51,231 nucleotides of DNA from Egerieenecus sp048201975 (GTDB lineage Bacteria > Bacillota > Clostridia > Christensenellales > Aristaeellaceae). This document shows positions 8,464 to 17,632 of this stretch, piece after piece. The stretch's first letter is position 1, and each line of letters begins with the position of its first letter. Location: positions 1 to 51,231 of the forward strand of contig DBFBGQ010000036.1 in assembly GCA_048201975.1 (NCBI GenBank), read 5' to 3'. Below the pieces are notes generated by a model that did no database searches, had not been told where the DNA came from, and saw only the letters and a program-made list of their open reading frames with translations. The position numbers and the translations under genes were made by a program.

Positions 8464-9963
8464 GTGAACGGCGTGATGCTGCAATATTTCCAGTGGGAGC
8501 TGCCCGACGACGGGCGCTGGTGGGCGCAGACCCGCCGTCAAGCGCGGCGGCTGCGCCGGATGGGCTTCACCGCTCTGTGGCTTCCGCCGGCTTACAAGGG
8601 CGCGGCTGGCCCCAGGGATGTGGGCTACGGCGTCTATGACCTGTACGACCTGGGGGAGTTTGACCAGAAGGGTAGCGTGCGCACCAAGTACGGCACCCGC
8701 CGGGAGTACCTGGCGGCGGTGCGCGCCCTGCGCCGGGCGGATATCCAGGTGCTGGCGGACGTGGTGCTCAACCACCGCCTGGGGGCGGACGGCTGGGAGG
8801 ACGTGAACGTCCATCAGGATGATCCCGAAAATCGCGCCCAGGAGGATACCCCGGTTATTCCGGCGCGGGTGTTCACCCGTTTCACATTCCCTGGCCGGCG
8901 GGGGAAATACTCCGCCTTCGCCTGGGATCACCGTTGCTTCACCGGCGTGGACTGGAACGAGCTGACCCATCAGCGCGGGCTGTACCGCATGGAGGGCAAG
9001 CGCTGGGCCGCGGATGTGGACGGGGAGAAGGGCAATTTTGATTACCTCATGGGCGCGGACGTGGACGTGAACCATCCCCTGGTGCGCGCGGAGCTGTGCC
9101 TGTGGGGCGCCTGGTATGCGGATGTCACCGGCTGCGACGGGTTTCGCCTGGACGCGGTGAAGCATATTTCCGCGGCGTTTTACCGGGACTGGCTGCCGGC
9201 CATACGGGCGCACACGGGGCGGGAGATGTTCACCGTGGGGGAATACTGGCACCACCATGCCCCGGCGCTCACCGGTTATCTGGAGGCGGTGAACAACGCC
9301 ATGAGCCTTTTCGACGTGCCGCTGCACCAGCACTTTCATCAAATTTCCAGGGGCAATGGCCAGTACGACCTGCGGCAGTTGTTTGAGGATACCCTGGTGG
9401 GCTGCCGCCCCGCCCAGGCGGTCACCTTTGTGGATAACCATGATACCCAGCCCGGACAATCCCTGGAGAGCTGGGTGGAGGGCTGGTTCAAGGCCAGCGC
9501 CTATGCGCTGATTCTGCTTCGGTCCTTTGGCTATCCCTGCGTGTTTTACGGGGACCTGGCGGGGATACCCAGCCGGGGCATCGGCCCGGTGACGGAAATT
9601 CCCCAATTGATGCGGCTGCGCCGGGACAACGCTCATGGGGAGGAGCGGGATTTTTTCGACGATCCCAACCTGATTGGCTTTACGCGGGCGGGAACGCCGG
9701 AGGCCCCCGGCAGTGGGCTGGCGGCGCTGATCACCGACAGCCAGGGAGGCAGCAAGCGCATGTGCGTGGGGCCTGCCCTGGGCGGGCGAACCTTCCGCTG
9801 CGTGCTGGGAGGTCAGCGCGATGTGCGCGTGGATGAGCAGGGCTGGGGCGTGTTTACCACCAGCCCCGGGCGGCCGGCGGTTTATGTGCCCAGGCTGCGC
9901 CCGGGGGAATGGCTGCGCAGGGTGGCGGGATGTCTCAGCGGCCGGCGGGCGTGGACCCGGTGA
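8464..9963 (+). CDS. Cytoplasmic alpha-amylase, glycoside hydrolase family 13
   Basis: This 499-residue enzyme should cleave alpha-1,4-glucan links. The start is GTG with AAGGAGGG 5 bases upstream. There is no signal peptide, so it acts inside the cell, like the AmyA/AmyS-type (GH13_5) enzymes it resembles (VMLQYFQWELP at the N-terminus). GH13 motifs in order: DVVLNHR (about 99-105), GFRLDAVKH with nucleophile Asp230, TVGEYW with acid/base Glu260, and FVDNHD with Asp327. A C-terminal beta domain ends the protein. It is probably for glycogen or imported maltodextrin; no glycogen genes are adjacent. Confidence 0.93.
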   Translation: MNGVMLQYFQWELPDDGRWWAQTRRQARRLRRMGFTALWLPPAYKGAAGPRDVGYGVYDLYDLGEFDQKGSVRTKYGTRREYLAAVRALRRADIQVLADVVLNHRLGADGWEDVNVHQDDPENRAQEDTPVIPARVFTRFTFPGRRGKYSAFAWDHRCFTGVDWNELTHQRGLYRMEGKRWAADVDGEKGNFDYLMGADVDVNHPLVRAELCLWGAWYADVTGCDGFRLDAVKHISAAFYRDWLPAIRAHTGREMFTVGEYWHHHAPALTGYLEAVNNAMSLFDVPLHQHFHQISRGNGQYDLRQLFEDTLVGCRPAQAVTFVDNHDTQPGQSLESWVEGWFKASAYALILLRSFGYPCVFYGDLAGIPSRGIGPVTEIPQLMRLRRDNAHGEERDFFDDPNLIGFTRAGTPEAPGSGLAALITDSQGGSKRMCVGPALGGRTFRCVLGGQRDVRVDEQGWGVFTTSPGRPAVYVPRLRPGEWLRRVAGCLSGRRAWTR

Positions 9964-9970
9964 AGCCAGG

Positions 9971-9999
9971 TTGTGCGGGACGTGGAAATGTGCTACAAT
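9971..9999 (+). promoter_or_regulatory. Promoter of the GT4 - hflX transcript
   Basis: TTGTGC (9971-9976), a 17-base spacer and TACAAT (9994-9999), starting only 8 bases after the amylase stop. A GGGAGGGG ribosome site (10033-10040) precedes the ATG at 10047. Confidence 0.65.
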
Positions 10000-10046
10000 A
10001 GCGCGGAAAGGAATGGCTGCGGGGCAGGAAACGGGAGGGGAAAACA

Positions 10047-11195
10047 ATGATCATAGGGCAGTTTGTGGACACCTATCCCCCATGCGTGGACGGCGTGGGA
10101 CGGGTGACGCAAAGCTATTGCGAAACGCTGACGGCCATGGGGCACGAGGCGTGGTACATCGCGCCCCAGGCGCCGGACGCCAAGGCGGACTATGGTTTCC
10201 CCCTGCTGTTGCAGCACAGCATCAAGGTGCCGGGCGAGCCCTTCCGGCTGGGCTTGCCGGGTATCGACCTGCGCTACCGCCGCCGTTTGGAGGATATCCC
10301 CTTTGACATCGTGCATGCCCAGAGCCCCTTTGCCGCCGGGGACGAAGCGCTGCGGATGGCCCGCCGCCGGGGCGTGTCCCTGGTGTCCACGTTTCATTCC
10401 AAATATTATCAGGATTTCTACGACAAAACCAAGTCCAAGATGATCGCCCAGGGCGTGGTGAAACACATCGTGCGCTTTTATGACCAGTGCGATGGGGTGT
10501 GGACGGTGAACCACGCCACGGCGGAGGTGCTGCGGAGCTATGGCTACCACGGCAAGATCCTGATTATGGAAAACGGCACCAACCGGGAGCCGCTCTCCCC
10601 GGCAGGCGCTCAGGCGTTGAACGAGCGGGTGCAGCTCAGCGGCGATTCGGTGCTGCTCTTCGTTGGGCAGCACAATTATAAGAAGAATATTCACGGGATC
10701 CTGGATGCCTGCGCGCTGCTGAAGCGCTGGGGCGCGCGCTTTGAGCTGGTCACCGCCGGGGACGGGCCGGATATGGAGGCCATTCGCCGGGAGGTGGCGG
10801 AGAAGGGGCTGGCCGGGCAAACGCATCTGCTGGGGTTCCTTTCCGACCGGGCGGAGCTGATGGCGCTGTTTCATCGGGCGGATCTGCTGGTGTTCCCCTC
10901 CATCTACGATAACGCGCCCATGGTGCTGCGGGAGGCCGCGGCCATGGGCACCCCCGCGGTGGTGGTCCGGGGGAGCTGCTCGGCGGAGGGCATTACGGAC
11001 GGGGATAACGGCTTCATCTGTCAGGACGAGAGCGGACAGGCCATTGCCGAGACGGTGCTCCGTGCCTTGCCCCATACCCGGGAGGTCGGGCAGCGGGCCC
11101 AGGAAACCATTCCCATCCCCTGGGAGCGGATCATGCGGGATGTGGTGGCGGAGTACCAGCGTTTGATTGAGGAGCGGAGCGCCCGGCGGCGCTGA
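10047..11195 (+). CDS. Glycosyltransferase family 4 protein, diacylglycerol-glucosyltransferase-like
   Basis: The 382-residue protein has the two-domain GT-B architecture. The N-terminal domain starts GQFVDTYPPCVDGVGR, the acceptor side typical of GT4 lipid glucosyltransferases and sugar transferases. The C-terminal nucleotide-sugar domain has FVGQHNYKKNIHGILDA, TAGDGPDMEAI and FPSIYDNAPMVLREAAAMG with the E-x7-E region. There is no signal peptide and no transmembrane segment. Resemblance to 1,2-diacylglycerol 3-glucosyltransferases suggests glycolipid synthesis at the inner membrane, but substrate cannot be fixed from sequence. hflX follows after 15 bases. Confidence 0.85.
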   Translation: MIIGQFVDTYPPCVDGVGRVTQSYCETLTAMGHEAWYIAPQAPDAKADYGFPLLLQHSIKVPGEPFRLGLPGIDLRYRRRLEDIPFDIVHAQSPFAAGDEALRMARRRGVSLVSTFHSKYYQDFYDKTKSKMIAQGVVKHIVRFYDQCDGVWTVNHATAEVLRSYGYHGKILIMENGTNREPLSPAGAQALNERVQLSGDSVLLFVGQHNYKKNIHGILDACALLKRWGARFELVTAGDGPDMEAIRREVAEKGLAGQTHLLGFLSDRAELMALFHRADLLVFPSIYDNAPMVLREAAAMGTPAVVVRGSCSAEGITDGDNGFICQDESGQAIAETVLRALPHTREVGQRAQETIPIPWERIMRDVVAEYQRLIEERSARRR

Positions 11196-11210
11196 GGCGC
11201 GGGAGGAAGC

Positions 11211-12989
11211 ATGAAGCAGGAAATACACGGAAATATCGAAGGCGTGCGCCGCACGCTGCTGGAGCAGATGAAGGGGCTGTATGCCCTGGAACTGGACGGG
11301 GACGCTTTTCTGCCCAGGGAGCTCAGCGAGGCGCTGGCGGTGTTCACCACGCTGATGAACCGGGAGATTGCGGTCTACATCACCCGGGATGGGGAAATTG
11401 TGGACGTGATGGTGGGCACCCATCAGGATGTGGAGCTGCGGGACTATCGCCTGCGGCGCAACGGCAAGCGCCTGAGCTGCGTGCGGTGCGTCCATACCCA
11501 TCCCAGCGCCTCGGGATGCCTCAGCGACGTGGACATCAGCGCGCTGCGGGCCTTCCGCTACGACGCCATGGTCGCGATCGGCGTGCGGGAGGGCAGGCCC
11601 GGCATGGTGCAGGCGGCCTTCCTGGGGGAAAAGGTCCGGGGGGAGAATCAGGTGCTGATGCTGGACCCCCTGCGCTATGACAGAATCCCCCAGGGACAAT
11701 GGATGGAGCGGATCGCCGAGGCAGATGCGGCGGTGCTGCAGGGCGAGGATGCCGACCAGCGGGAGCAGGCCGAGCGGGCGGTGCTCATGGGCATTGAGAG
11801 CCAGGAGTCCCTGGAGGAGCTGACCCGCCTGGCGGAAACCGCCGGGGCGCAGGTGATCGCCGCCTATGTGCAGAAGCGGGACAAGCCCGACGGCGCGCTG
11901 TTCATCGGTCGGGGCCGGGCGGAGGAGCTGGCACGGCAGTGCCAGGCGCTGGAGGCGGATACCTGCATTTTTGACGAGGAGCTGTCCGGCTTTCAGGTGC
12001 GCAACCTGGAGGAGCTGCTGCGGGTGAAGGTGGTGGATCGCACCATGCTGATCCTGGATATCTTTGCCCAGCGCGCCTCCAGCCGGGAAGGCAAGCTGCA
12101 GGTGGAGCTGGCGCAGCTGAACTATCAGTCCACCCGCCTGGTGGGCGAGGGCGTGGCGCTTTCCCGGCTGGCGGGCGGCATCGGCACCCGGGGCCCCGGT
12201 GAGAGCAAGCTGGAGATCAACCGCCGCCGCATCCGGGAGCGGATGACCGAACTGAAACGGGAGCTGGCGGAGGTGGAGAAGCAGCGGGACATCCGCCGCC
12301 GCAGCCGTCAGCGCAGCGAGGTGCCGGTGGTGGCGCTGGTGGGCTATACCAACGCGGGCAAGTCAACCCTGCTCAACCAGCTCTCCGGTTCCCAGGTGTA
12401 TGTGCAGGACCAGCTCTTCGCCACCCTGGACGCGGTGAGCCGGCGGGTGGAGACGCCCACGGGCATGCCTTTTTTGCTGGTGGACACGGTGGGCTTCATC
12501 CGTAAGCTGCCCCATTCCCTGGTCAGCGCTTTTCGCGGCACCCTGGAGGAGGCCGCGCTGGCGGATGTATTGGTCATTGTTTCCGACGGCGCCAGCCCGG
12601 AGATTTATGCCCAGCGGCAGGTGGTGGAGGATGTGCTGGCGGAGCTGGGCGCCACCGAACAGCCCCGCATTGAGGTCATCAACAAGTGCGACCTGGGCAT
12701 GGCCGCTCCCAGCCTGCCGGGCGCGGTGATGATTTCTGCCCGGACCGGGCAGGGGGTGGAGGAATTGATGGACGCCATCGCCGCTCAGCTGCAGCGTACC
12801 CATGCCCCGGTGACCCTGCGCATTCCCTTCGCCAGCTACGGCCTGCTCAGCCAGGTCCGCCCCCTGGGCCAGGTGCTGGAGGAGCGGCACACGGACACCG
12901 GCACCGAGCTGACCATGCTGCTTTCCGCCGCGGACCGAGACAGGCTCCTGAACAAGTACGGGCCTGGGCTGTTTGCGGGAGAAAAGTGA
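11211..12989 (+). CDS. hflX: GTPase HflX with an N-terminal JAMM-like domain
   Basis: The protein has 592 residues, about 170 more than E. coli HflX. The HflX part starts near residue 185: the nucleotide-binding N-domain (GALFIGRGRAEELARQC), the coiled linker GPGESKLEINRRRIRERM, then the G domain with P-loop GYTNAGKST (378-386), DTVGFIRKLP and NKCD. HflX rescues or splits stalled ribosomes in stress. The extra N-terminal region (1-180) carries His95-Thr-His97, seven residues, Ser105 and Asp108, the pattern of a JAMM/MPN metalloprotease site, with Glu52 as a possible catalytic Glu. Long HflX forms like this occur in Clostridia (from memory). It is cotranscribed with the GT4 gene. Confidence 0.94.
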   Translation: MKQEIHGNIEGVRRTLLEQMKGLYALELDGDAFLPRELSEALAVFTTLMNREIAVYITRDGEIVDVMVGTHQDVELRDYRLRRNGKRLSCVRCVHTHPSASGCLSDVDISALRAFRYDAMVAIGVREGRPGMVQAAFLGEKVRGENQVLMLDPLRYDRIPQGQWMERIAEADAAVLQGEDADQREQAERAVLMGIESQESLEELTRLAETAGAQVIAAYVQKRDKPDGALFIGRGRAEELARQCQALEADTCIFDEELSGFQVRNLEELLRVKVVDRTMLILDIFAQRASSREGKLQVELAQLNYQSTRLVGEGVALSRLAGGIGTRGPGESKLEINRRRIRERMTELKRELAEVEKQRDIRRRSRQRSEVPVVALVGYTNAGKSTLLNQLSGSQVYVQDQLFATLDAVSRRVETPTGMPFLLVDTVGFIRKLPHSLVSAFRGTLEEAALADVLVIVSDGASPEIYAQRQVVEDVLAELGATEQPRIEVINKCDLGMAAPSLPGAVMISARTGQGVEELMDAIAAQLQRTHAPVTLRIPFASYGLLSQVRPLGQVLEERHTDTGTELTMLLSAADRDRLLNKYGPGLFAGEK

Positions 12990-13043
12990 AGGAAGCTGCC
13001 AGAACAGGCGGAAGTTACCTGCGCGTTTGTTACGGGTTTGTCC

Positions 13044-13072
13044 TTGACACCGTAATAATTTTGTAATAGAAT
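13044..13072 (+). promoter_or_regulatory. Promoter of the eight-SH3b protein gene
   Basis: A perfect TTGACA (13044-13049), a 17-base spacer and TAGAAT (13067-13072). The leader is about 60 bases and ends with a GGTGGAGG ribosome site. The near-consensus sequence suggests high expression. Confidence 0.78.
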
Positions 13073-13138
13073 AGGGACGAAATCATAGGTTCAAATTTCG
13101 AGAGAAAATTGGCTGTACACGGTGGAGGTTAAGCAATA

Positions 13139-16100
13139 ATGAGGAAGTCGTGGAACCGCATGATCGCGCTGGCGTTGGCGCTGGCGCTGATCCTGGCGCT
13201 GGCGCCCCAGCCGGGGGCATGGGAGACCGCCTATGCCGTGGGCTCCTACGGCCGGGTATTGAAAAACGGCACCTTTGTGCGCAAGCAGCCCGGCTCCGAT
13301 TCATACTGGTTTAAGCTGGATATGGGCTTCGTCTGCACCGTGACGGATACCACGGAGGAGGGCGGCTACACCTGGTACAAGGTGGACACCGAGCATCCCG
13401 ATCCGGACAAGGATAACACCTACGTGGGCTACATCCGCGGGGATTGCTTTGAGATGCTCACCGAGGAGGAGGCCGCCGCATGGGAGGCGAACCCCGTGCA
13501 ATCCACTTGGGCCACGCCCACGCCCGCGGCGGTTACCGCCACGCCTACGCCGGTGATAGACGCCGGCGGCGGCACGGTGGTGGAGACGGTTACGGCCACG
13601 CCTACCGCCGCGCCGGTGACGGGAGTCACCATGGGCCGCATCACCAACGGCGGCACAAACTTCCGGGAGAGCGAGGGCGGCCCGGTCATCCAGAAGCTGG
13701 ATCGGGATACCCTGGTGGAGGTGCTCACCATTCCCGATGCCATTGATACCAGCCACTGGTATCAGGTGCGCTATAACGGCTATGTGGGCTATATCCAGGC
13801 CCCCTTCCTGCAGGTGATGGGCAACATGACGCCCACCCCCACCCCGGCCATGACCGCACCCGCCAGCGGCGGCTACGTTAAGCTGATCCTCTCCTCCGCG
13901 AACCTGCGGGAGAGCCCCGGCGGTTCCGTCAAGGCCCAGTGGGAAGTGACCGGTCAGGTGCTGCCCATTGCCGGTTCTGCGGTGAAAAAGAGCGGTTATA
14001 CCTGGTATCCTGTGGCCCAGGACGGCGTGATCTATTATGTGCGCGGCGATTGCGTGGAGGTGGTTGCCTCCATGGATGGCGGAAATACTGTGGTAACCGC
14101 CACCCCTGCGCCGACTGCGGCTCCGGTGGTGGTGGGTTACATCCGCACCACCGTGGGCGGGGTGAACCTGCGGCTTCAGCCTGCGGGAAACACCATTCAG
14201 CAAATCAAGAAGGGTGTGGTCCTTCCTTATCTGTCCAGCACGGTGACTGAGGGCTATACCTGGTATTACGTGCAGGTGGACAATATACGCGGCTATGTGC
14301 GCGGCGACTGCGCGGAGGTGTGCAATGCCGACGGCAGCGACGTGACCCAGACGGTGGGCCCCGCCACGGCTACGCCCACGGTGGAGGTTTCCAGCTACGG
14401 TTACGTGAAGCTGACCGAGGACAAGGTCAACCTGCGGGCAAAGCCTGCGGGCACCCGGCTGGAGCAGCTGGATCTGGGGCTGATCCTGCCCATGACGGGG
14501 GTGGCGGTGAGCTCCGGCAGCTATACCTGGTATCCTGTGAAGGCGCCCTCGGGGCGCACGGGCTATGTGCGCGGCGACTGCGCCATGGAGTGCGACCAGA
14601 ACGGCGTGGCCAGCGGCGCGACGGTTACCGCGACGCCGGAGCCCGGCGCCACCGCTGCGCCCTCCAGCTATGGCTATGCCATGGTAACCCTGCCCAAGAC
14701 CAACCTGCGCAAGACCGCGGGCGGTACGGTGATCCAGACCGTGGATAAGGACACCGTTTGGCCCATGACCGGAAATACCACCACCGCCAAGGGATACACC
14801 TGGTATCCCGTCAACGTCAACGGCACCATGGGCTACGTGCGCGGCGACTGCGCCTTCAAGCTCTCCGCCAGCCAGGAGGAAAGCTACCTGGCCGGCAACG
14901 GCGTGCCGGACGAAGGCAACAATACCGGCGACGGCACCGTGACCAATTCCACCTATTTGATTACCGTGCTGGACAAGGTCAACCTGCGCGCCTCGCCCTC
15001 CAAGGACGCCAGCGCGCCCTACAATGTGGCTCTGGGCACCGTGATGGCCTACAACAACCAGCAGACCGTGGGCGGAAGCCTGTGGTACCGGGTGGTGTAC
15101 GACAACACCCAGGTGTGGGTGCTGGGCAGCTGCGTCAGCGTAATGACCCAGGCCGAGTATGAGGAGTGGCTTGCGACGCAGCCCACCACCACCCCGCAGC
15201 CGGATGTAGTGGTAGGCTATGTGGTGACGGTGACCGGCGGGGTGAACCTGCGCACCACGGCCAACGGTTCCAAGATCATCGGCCGCCTGGACGAGGGCGT
15301 CGTGATGCCCTACAGTGCCGAGCCCACGGAGCTGCGCGGCTACCTGTGGTATCCTGTGAAGACCACGCTGGGTACGGGCTATGTGCGCGGCGACTGCGTT
15401 GAAGAGTGCGACCAGAACGGCGGCGCGCTGCCCACGGCAACGCCGGGACCCACCAGCTCCAGTTCTAGCTCCACCGCGGGCCAGGAGGCTACCTACAAGA
15501 CGCTGCGCCTGGGCTCCTCCGGCACGGAGGTGAAGGCCATGGTGGCTGAGCTGAAGGCGCAAGGGTACTATTCCGGCAGCATTACCTCTTCCTTCACCAG
15601 CGCGGTGCAGACCGCGGTGAAGAACTTCCAGCGGGCCAACGGCCTCACGGTGGACGGCATTGCCGGACCCAACACGCTGCATAAGCTGTTTGGCACCGTG
15701 CCGGTGGGCGAGGGCGACACCAGCGACCTGACCATGACCATCTATCCCGCCGAGAAGATCGACTGGTATACCGGCGGCATTCAGGAGCTGTGGCCCAAGG
15801 GCGCCAACTTCAAGGTATACGACGTGAAGACGGGTATCGTCTGGTGGGCGCACCGCTGGAGCGGCGGCAGCCATGTGGACGCGGAGCCGCTGACGGCGGC
15901 GGATACGGCCCGGCTGTGCAAGATCTACGGCGTGGATTCCGCCGATGAGATCGAAAGCAAGAATCTGTGGCAGCGCCGGCCCATGCTGGTCACCATCGGC
16001 ACGCGGACATTTGCTTGCTCGCTCTACGGCATCCCGCATAACTATCCCGAAGGCGACACCATCGCCAACAACGACTTCAAGGGGCAGCTGTGCATCCACT

Positions 16101-16198
16101 TTACCAACAGTAAGACGCACACCAGCAACAAGGTGGACTCCTACCATACCGAAGCCATTGAGTACGCTTGGCTGCATGCCCCCAACGGACATATCTGA
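13139..16198 (+). CDS. Large exported protein: eight SH3b repeats, peptidoglycan-binding domain, unnamed C-terminal domain
   Basis: The 1019-residue product starts with a signal peptide (about 1-33). Eight bacterial SH3 repeats follow, recognised by recurring NLR, YTWYPV and GYVRGDC blocks, starting near residues 35, 163, 242, 335, 420, 515, 602 and 696. Thr-Pro-Ala linkers (ATPTP-like) separate them. A PG_binding_1 domain (about 785-860: TLRLGSSGTEVKAMVAELKA) follows. The last ~155 residues form a separate domain with FKVYDVKTG, RWSGGSHVDAEPLTAADT, YGIPHNYPEG and CIHFTNSKTH; this recurs at the end of clostridial wall proteins but I know no name or activity for it. The protein should sit in the cell wall. 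A strong promoter and terminator flank it as a single transcript. Confidence 0.9.
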   Translation: MRKSWNRMIALALALALILALAPQPGAWETAYAVGSYGRVLKNGTFVRKQPGSDSYWFKLDMGFVCTVTDTTEEGGYTWYKVDTEHPDPDKDNTYVGYIRGDCFEMLTEEEAAAWEANPVQSTWATPTPAAVTATPTPVIDAGGGTVVETVTATPTAAPVTGVTMGRITNGGTNFRESEGGPVIQKLDRDTLVEVLTIPDAIDTSHWYQVRYNGYVGYIQAPFLQVMGNMTPTPTPAMTAPASGGYVKLILSSANLRESPGGSVKAQWEVTGQVLPIAGSAVKKSGYTWYPVAQDGVIYYVRGDCVEVVASMDGGNTVVTATPAPTAAPVVVGYIRTTVGGVNLRLQPAGNTIQQIKKGVVLPYLSSTVTEGYTWYYVQVDNIRGYVRGDCAEVCNADGSDVTQTVGPATATPTVEVSSYGYVKLTEDKVNLRAKPAGTRLEQLDLGLILPMTGVAVSSGSYTWYPVKAPSGRTGYVRGDCAMECDQNGVASGATVTATPEPGATAAPSSYGYAMVTLPKTNLRKTAGGTVIQTVDKDTVWPMTGNTTTAKGYTWYPVNVNGTMGYVRGDCAFKLSASQEESYLAGNGVPDEGNNTGDGTVTNSTYLITVLDKVNLRASPSKDASAPYNVALGTVMAYNNQQTVGGSLWYRVVYDNTQVWVLGSCVSVMTQAEYEEWLATQPTTTPQPDVVVGYVVTVTGGVNLRTTANGSKIIGRLDEGVVMPYSAEPTELRGYLWYPVKTTLGTGYVRGDCVEECDQNGGALPTATPGPTSSSSSSTAGQEATYKTLRLGSSGTEVKAMVAELKAQGYYSGSITSSFTSAVQTAVKNFQRANGLTVDGIAGPNTLHKLFGTVPVGEGDTSDLTMTIYPAEKIDWYTGGIQELWPKGANFKVYDVKTGIVWWAHRWSGGSHVDAEPLTAADTARLCKIYGVDSADEIESKNLWQRRPMLVTIGTRTFACSLYGIPHNYPEGDTIANNDFKGQLCIHFTNSKTHTSNKVDSYHTEAIEYAWLHAPNGHI

Positions 16199-16210
16199 CC
16201 GGTGATCCCC

Positions 16211-16243
16211 GCGCGGCGGAGCGAATGCTCCGCCGCGCTTTTT
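16211..16243 (+). terminator. Intrinsic terminator after the eight-SH3b gene
   Basis: A perfect 12-base-pair stem (GCGCGGCGGAGC / GCTCCGCCGCGC) with loop GAAT, followed by TTTTT. Confidence 0.92.
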
Positions 16244-16267
16244 GGGTGATGGAAGCCGCGTCCCTGC

Positions 16268-16296
16268 TCGACAAGGAGGGCGCGCTGTGATAAGAT
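16268..16296 (+). promoter_or_regulatory. Possible promoter of the DUF308 gene cluster
   Basis: TCGACA (16268-16273), a 17-base spacer and TAAGAT (16291-16296), just after the terminator. Both boxes deviate from consensus; support comes mainly from position and spacing. Confidence 0.45.
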
Positions 16297-16343
16297 GTTG
16301 GCCAAGGAAAGCCCATCGCAGGCGATGGAGGCGGAGAAGCGAT

Positions 16344-17585
16344 ATGCTAAAGAAGGCTTATACCCCGGCGAGGCTGTTTGTGGAGAGCGCGCTGTTTTTT
16401 GCGGCGGGACTGCTGCTGCTTTTTCGCCCGGAGCAAACGCTGGCGCTGGCGGTGGACGCGCTGCGCTGGCTGCTGCTGGCCGGGGGCGTGATCAACCTGA
16501 CGGAGTGGCTGATTCATGGGCGGATCAGGCGCGTGGCCCTGGCGAAAGGAACGCTGCTGCTGGCCGGGGGACTGACGCTGGCGTTCCTGCCCCGGGCGGT
16601 GAGCCTGTCCGTATCCCTGATCTTTGGGCTGTGGATGGCGCTGAACTGCCTGTGCAAGCTGCTCTATGGCATGCAGTTGAAGGCGGACGGGGAACGGGGA
16701 TGGCTGGCCAACCTGCTGGCCGGGGTGATGCACGGGATCTTTGCGGCGGTGCTTTTTGCTTACCCGGTGTGGAGCATGCTTCCGCTGACGCTGCTGCTGG
16801 GGCTGTACGCCATGGGTTACGGGCTGTTTACCCTGGGGGACGCGGTTCGGGAGCTGCTGGGTACGGACGTGAAGGGCCGCCGGGTCCGTCAGCGCATCCG
16901 TATCTCGCCTCCGGTGCTGCTCACTGCGCTGATCCCCCAGTGGCTCTTGCGCATGCTCAATGATCCGGACGAAGCGGAGGAAACCGCCCGCTGGACCCGC
17001 CGGGAAACCAACGACGAGCAGGCGCGGAAGGATCTGGAAATTTTCTTTCATCTCTCGAAGAATACCGCCATGGGCATGGGGCATGTGGACATTGCCCTAG
17101 GGGAGCGGGTGTATACCTACGGCTGCTACGACGCCTCCAGCAACCGGTTGTTCGGGCTGATCTCCGACGGGGTGCTGGTCACAGCGGAGCGGGAGAGCTA
17201 TGTGACATTTTGCCTGGAGCATGAAAAGAAAAAGCTCATCGGCTTTGGGGTGAGCCTGGACGCAGCCCAGCGGGATGCGGTGCGGCGCGCGGCGGAGAAA
17301 TTTATGGAGGGAAGCCAGCTGTGGACGCCCCCGGAGGGCACGGTACAGGCGGATTTTGCCCGGGACGCCGGGGCCGTGTTTCACAAACTGCGCAAGGGAC
17401 CTTTCCAGACCTACAACGCGCTGAAAACCAATTGCGTAGCCCTGGCGGATCTGCTGTGCGGGGCTTCGGGGCTGGACCTGATGAATATGCAGGGGATTGT
17501 GACCCCTGGCACGTACTACGCTTTTTTGGATCGCCAGTTTCTGCGGCGCAACAGCATTGTCATCAGCCGCACCGTGTACAGGTGA
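16344..17585 (+). CDS. DUF308-like membrane protein with a C-terminal permuted papain-like domain
   Basis: This is a 413-residue protein. The first ~200 residues hold six hydrophobic segments in the style of DUF308/HdeD proteins (ARLFVESALFFAAGLLLLF, RVALAKGTLLLAGGLTLAF, then LANLLAGVMHGIFAAVLFAY). A charged linker (about 205-240) leads to a soluble domain with GMGHVDIALG (His247) and KTNCVALADLL (Cys364). His before Cys in these contexts resembles permuted NlpC/P60 or LRAT/YiiX folds, so a cysteine hydrolase or acyltransferase activity is possible but unproven. The ATG at 16344 has GGAG 7 bases upstream. It is followed by two small membrane-protein genes on the same strand. Confidence 0.78.
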   Translation: MLKKAYTPARLFVESALFFAAGLLLLFRPEQTLALAVDALRWLLLAGGVINLTEWLIHGRIRRVALAKGTLLLAGGLTLAFLPRAVSLSVSLIFGLWMALNCLCKLLYGMQLKADGERGWLANLLAGVMHGIFAAVLFAYPVWSMLPLTLLLGLYAMGYGLFTLGDAVRELLGTDVKGRRVRQRIRISPPVLLTALIPQWLLRMLNDPDEAEETARWTRRETNDEQARKDLEIFFHLSKNTAMGMGHVDIALGERVYTYGCYDASSNRLFGLISDGVLVTAERESYVTFCLEHEKKKLIGFGVSLDAAQRDAVRRAAEKFMEGSQLWTPPEGTVQADFARDAGAVFHKLRKGPFQTYNALKTNCVALADLLCGASGLDLMNMQGIVTPGTYYAFLDRQFLRRNSIVISRTVYR

Positions 17586-17632
17586 ATATGCGCCGCCCGC
17601 CCTGGAAACACTGTGAACAGGGAGGTGGACGC

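Noticed and set aside
8242..10047. Leftward open frame continuing upstream of the exported protein at 7108-8241 to 10047
   Set aside because: The upstream part is antisense to the amylase gene. The signal peptide and GGAGGAG site fix the real start at 8241.
13500..15460. Regularly spaced similar DNA blocks that could suggest a CRISPR or tandem array
   Set aside because: They are coding repeats for SH3b domains and their linkers; units are about 200-280 bases and diverged.
13301..16192. A 963-codon open frame on the minus strand
   Set aside because: It is the antisense shadow of the eight-SH3b gene, whose repeats, signal peptide, promoter and terminator are all on the plus strand. High GC keeps antisense frames open.
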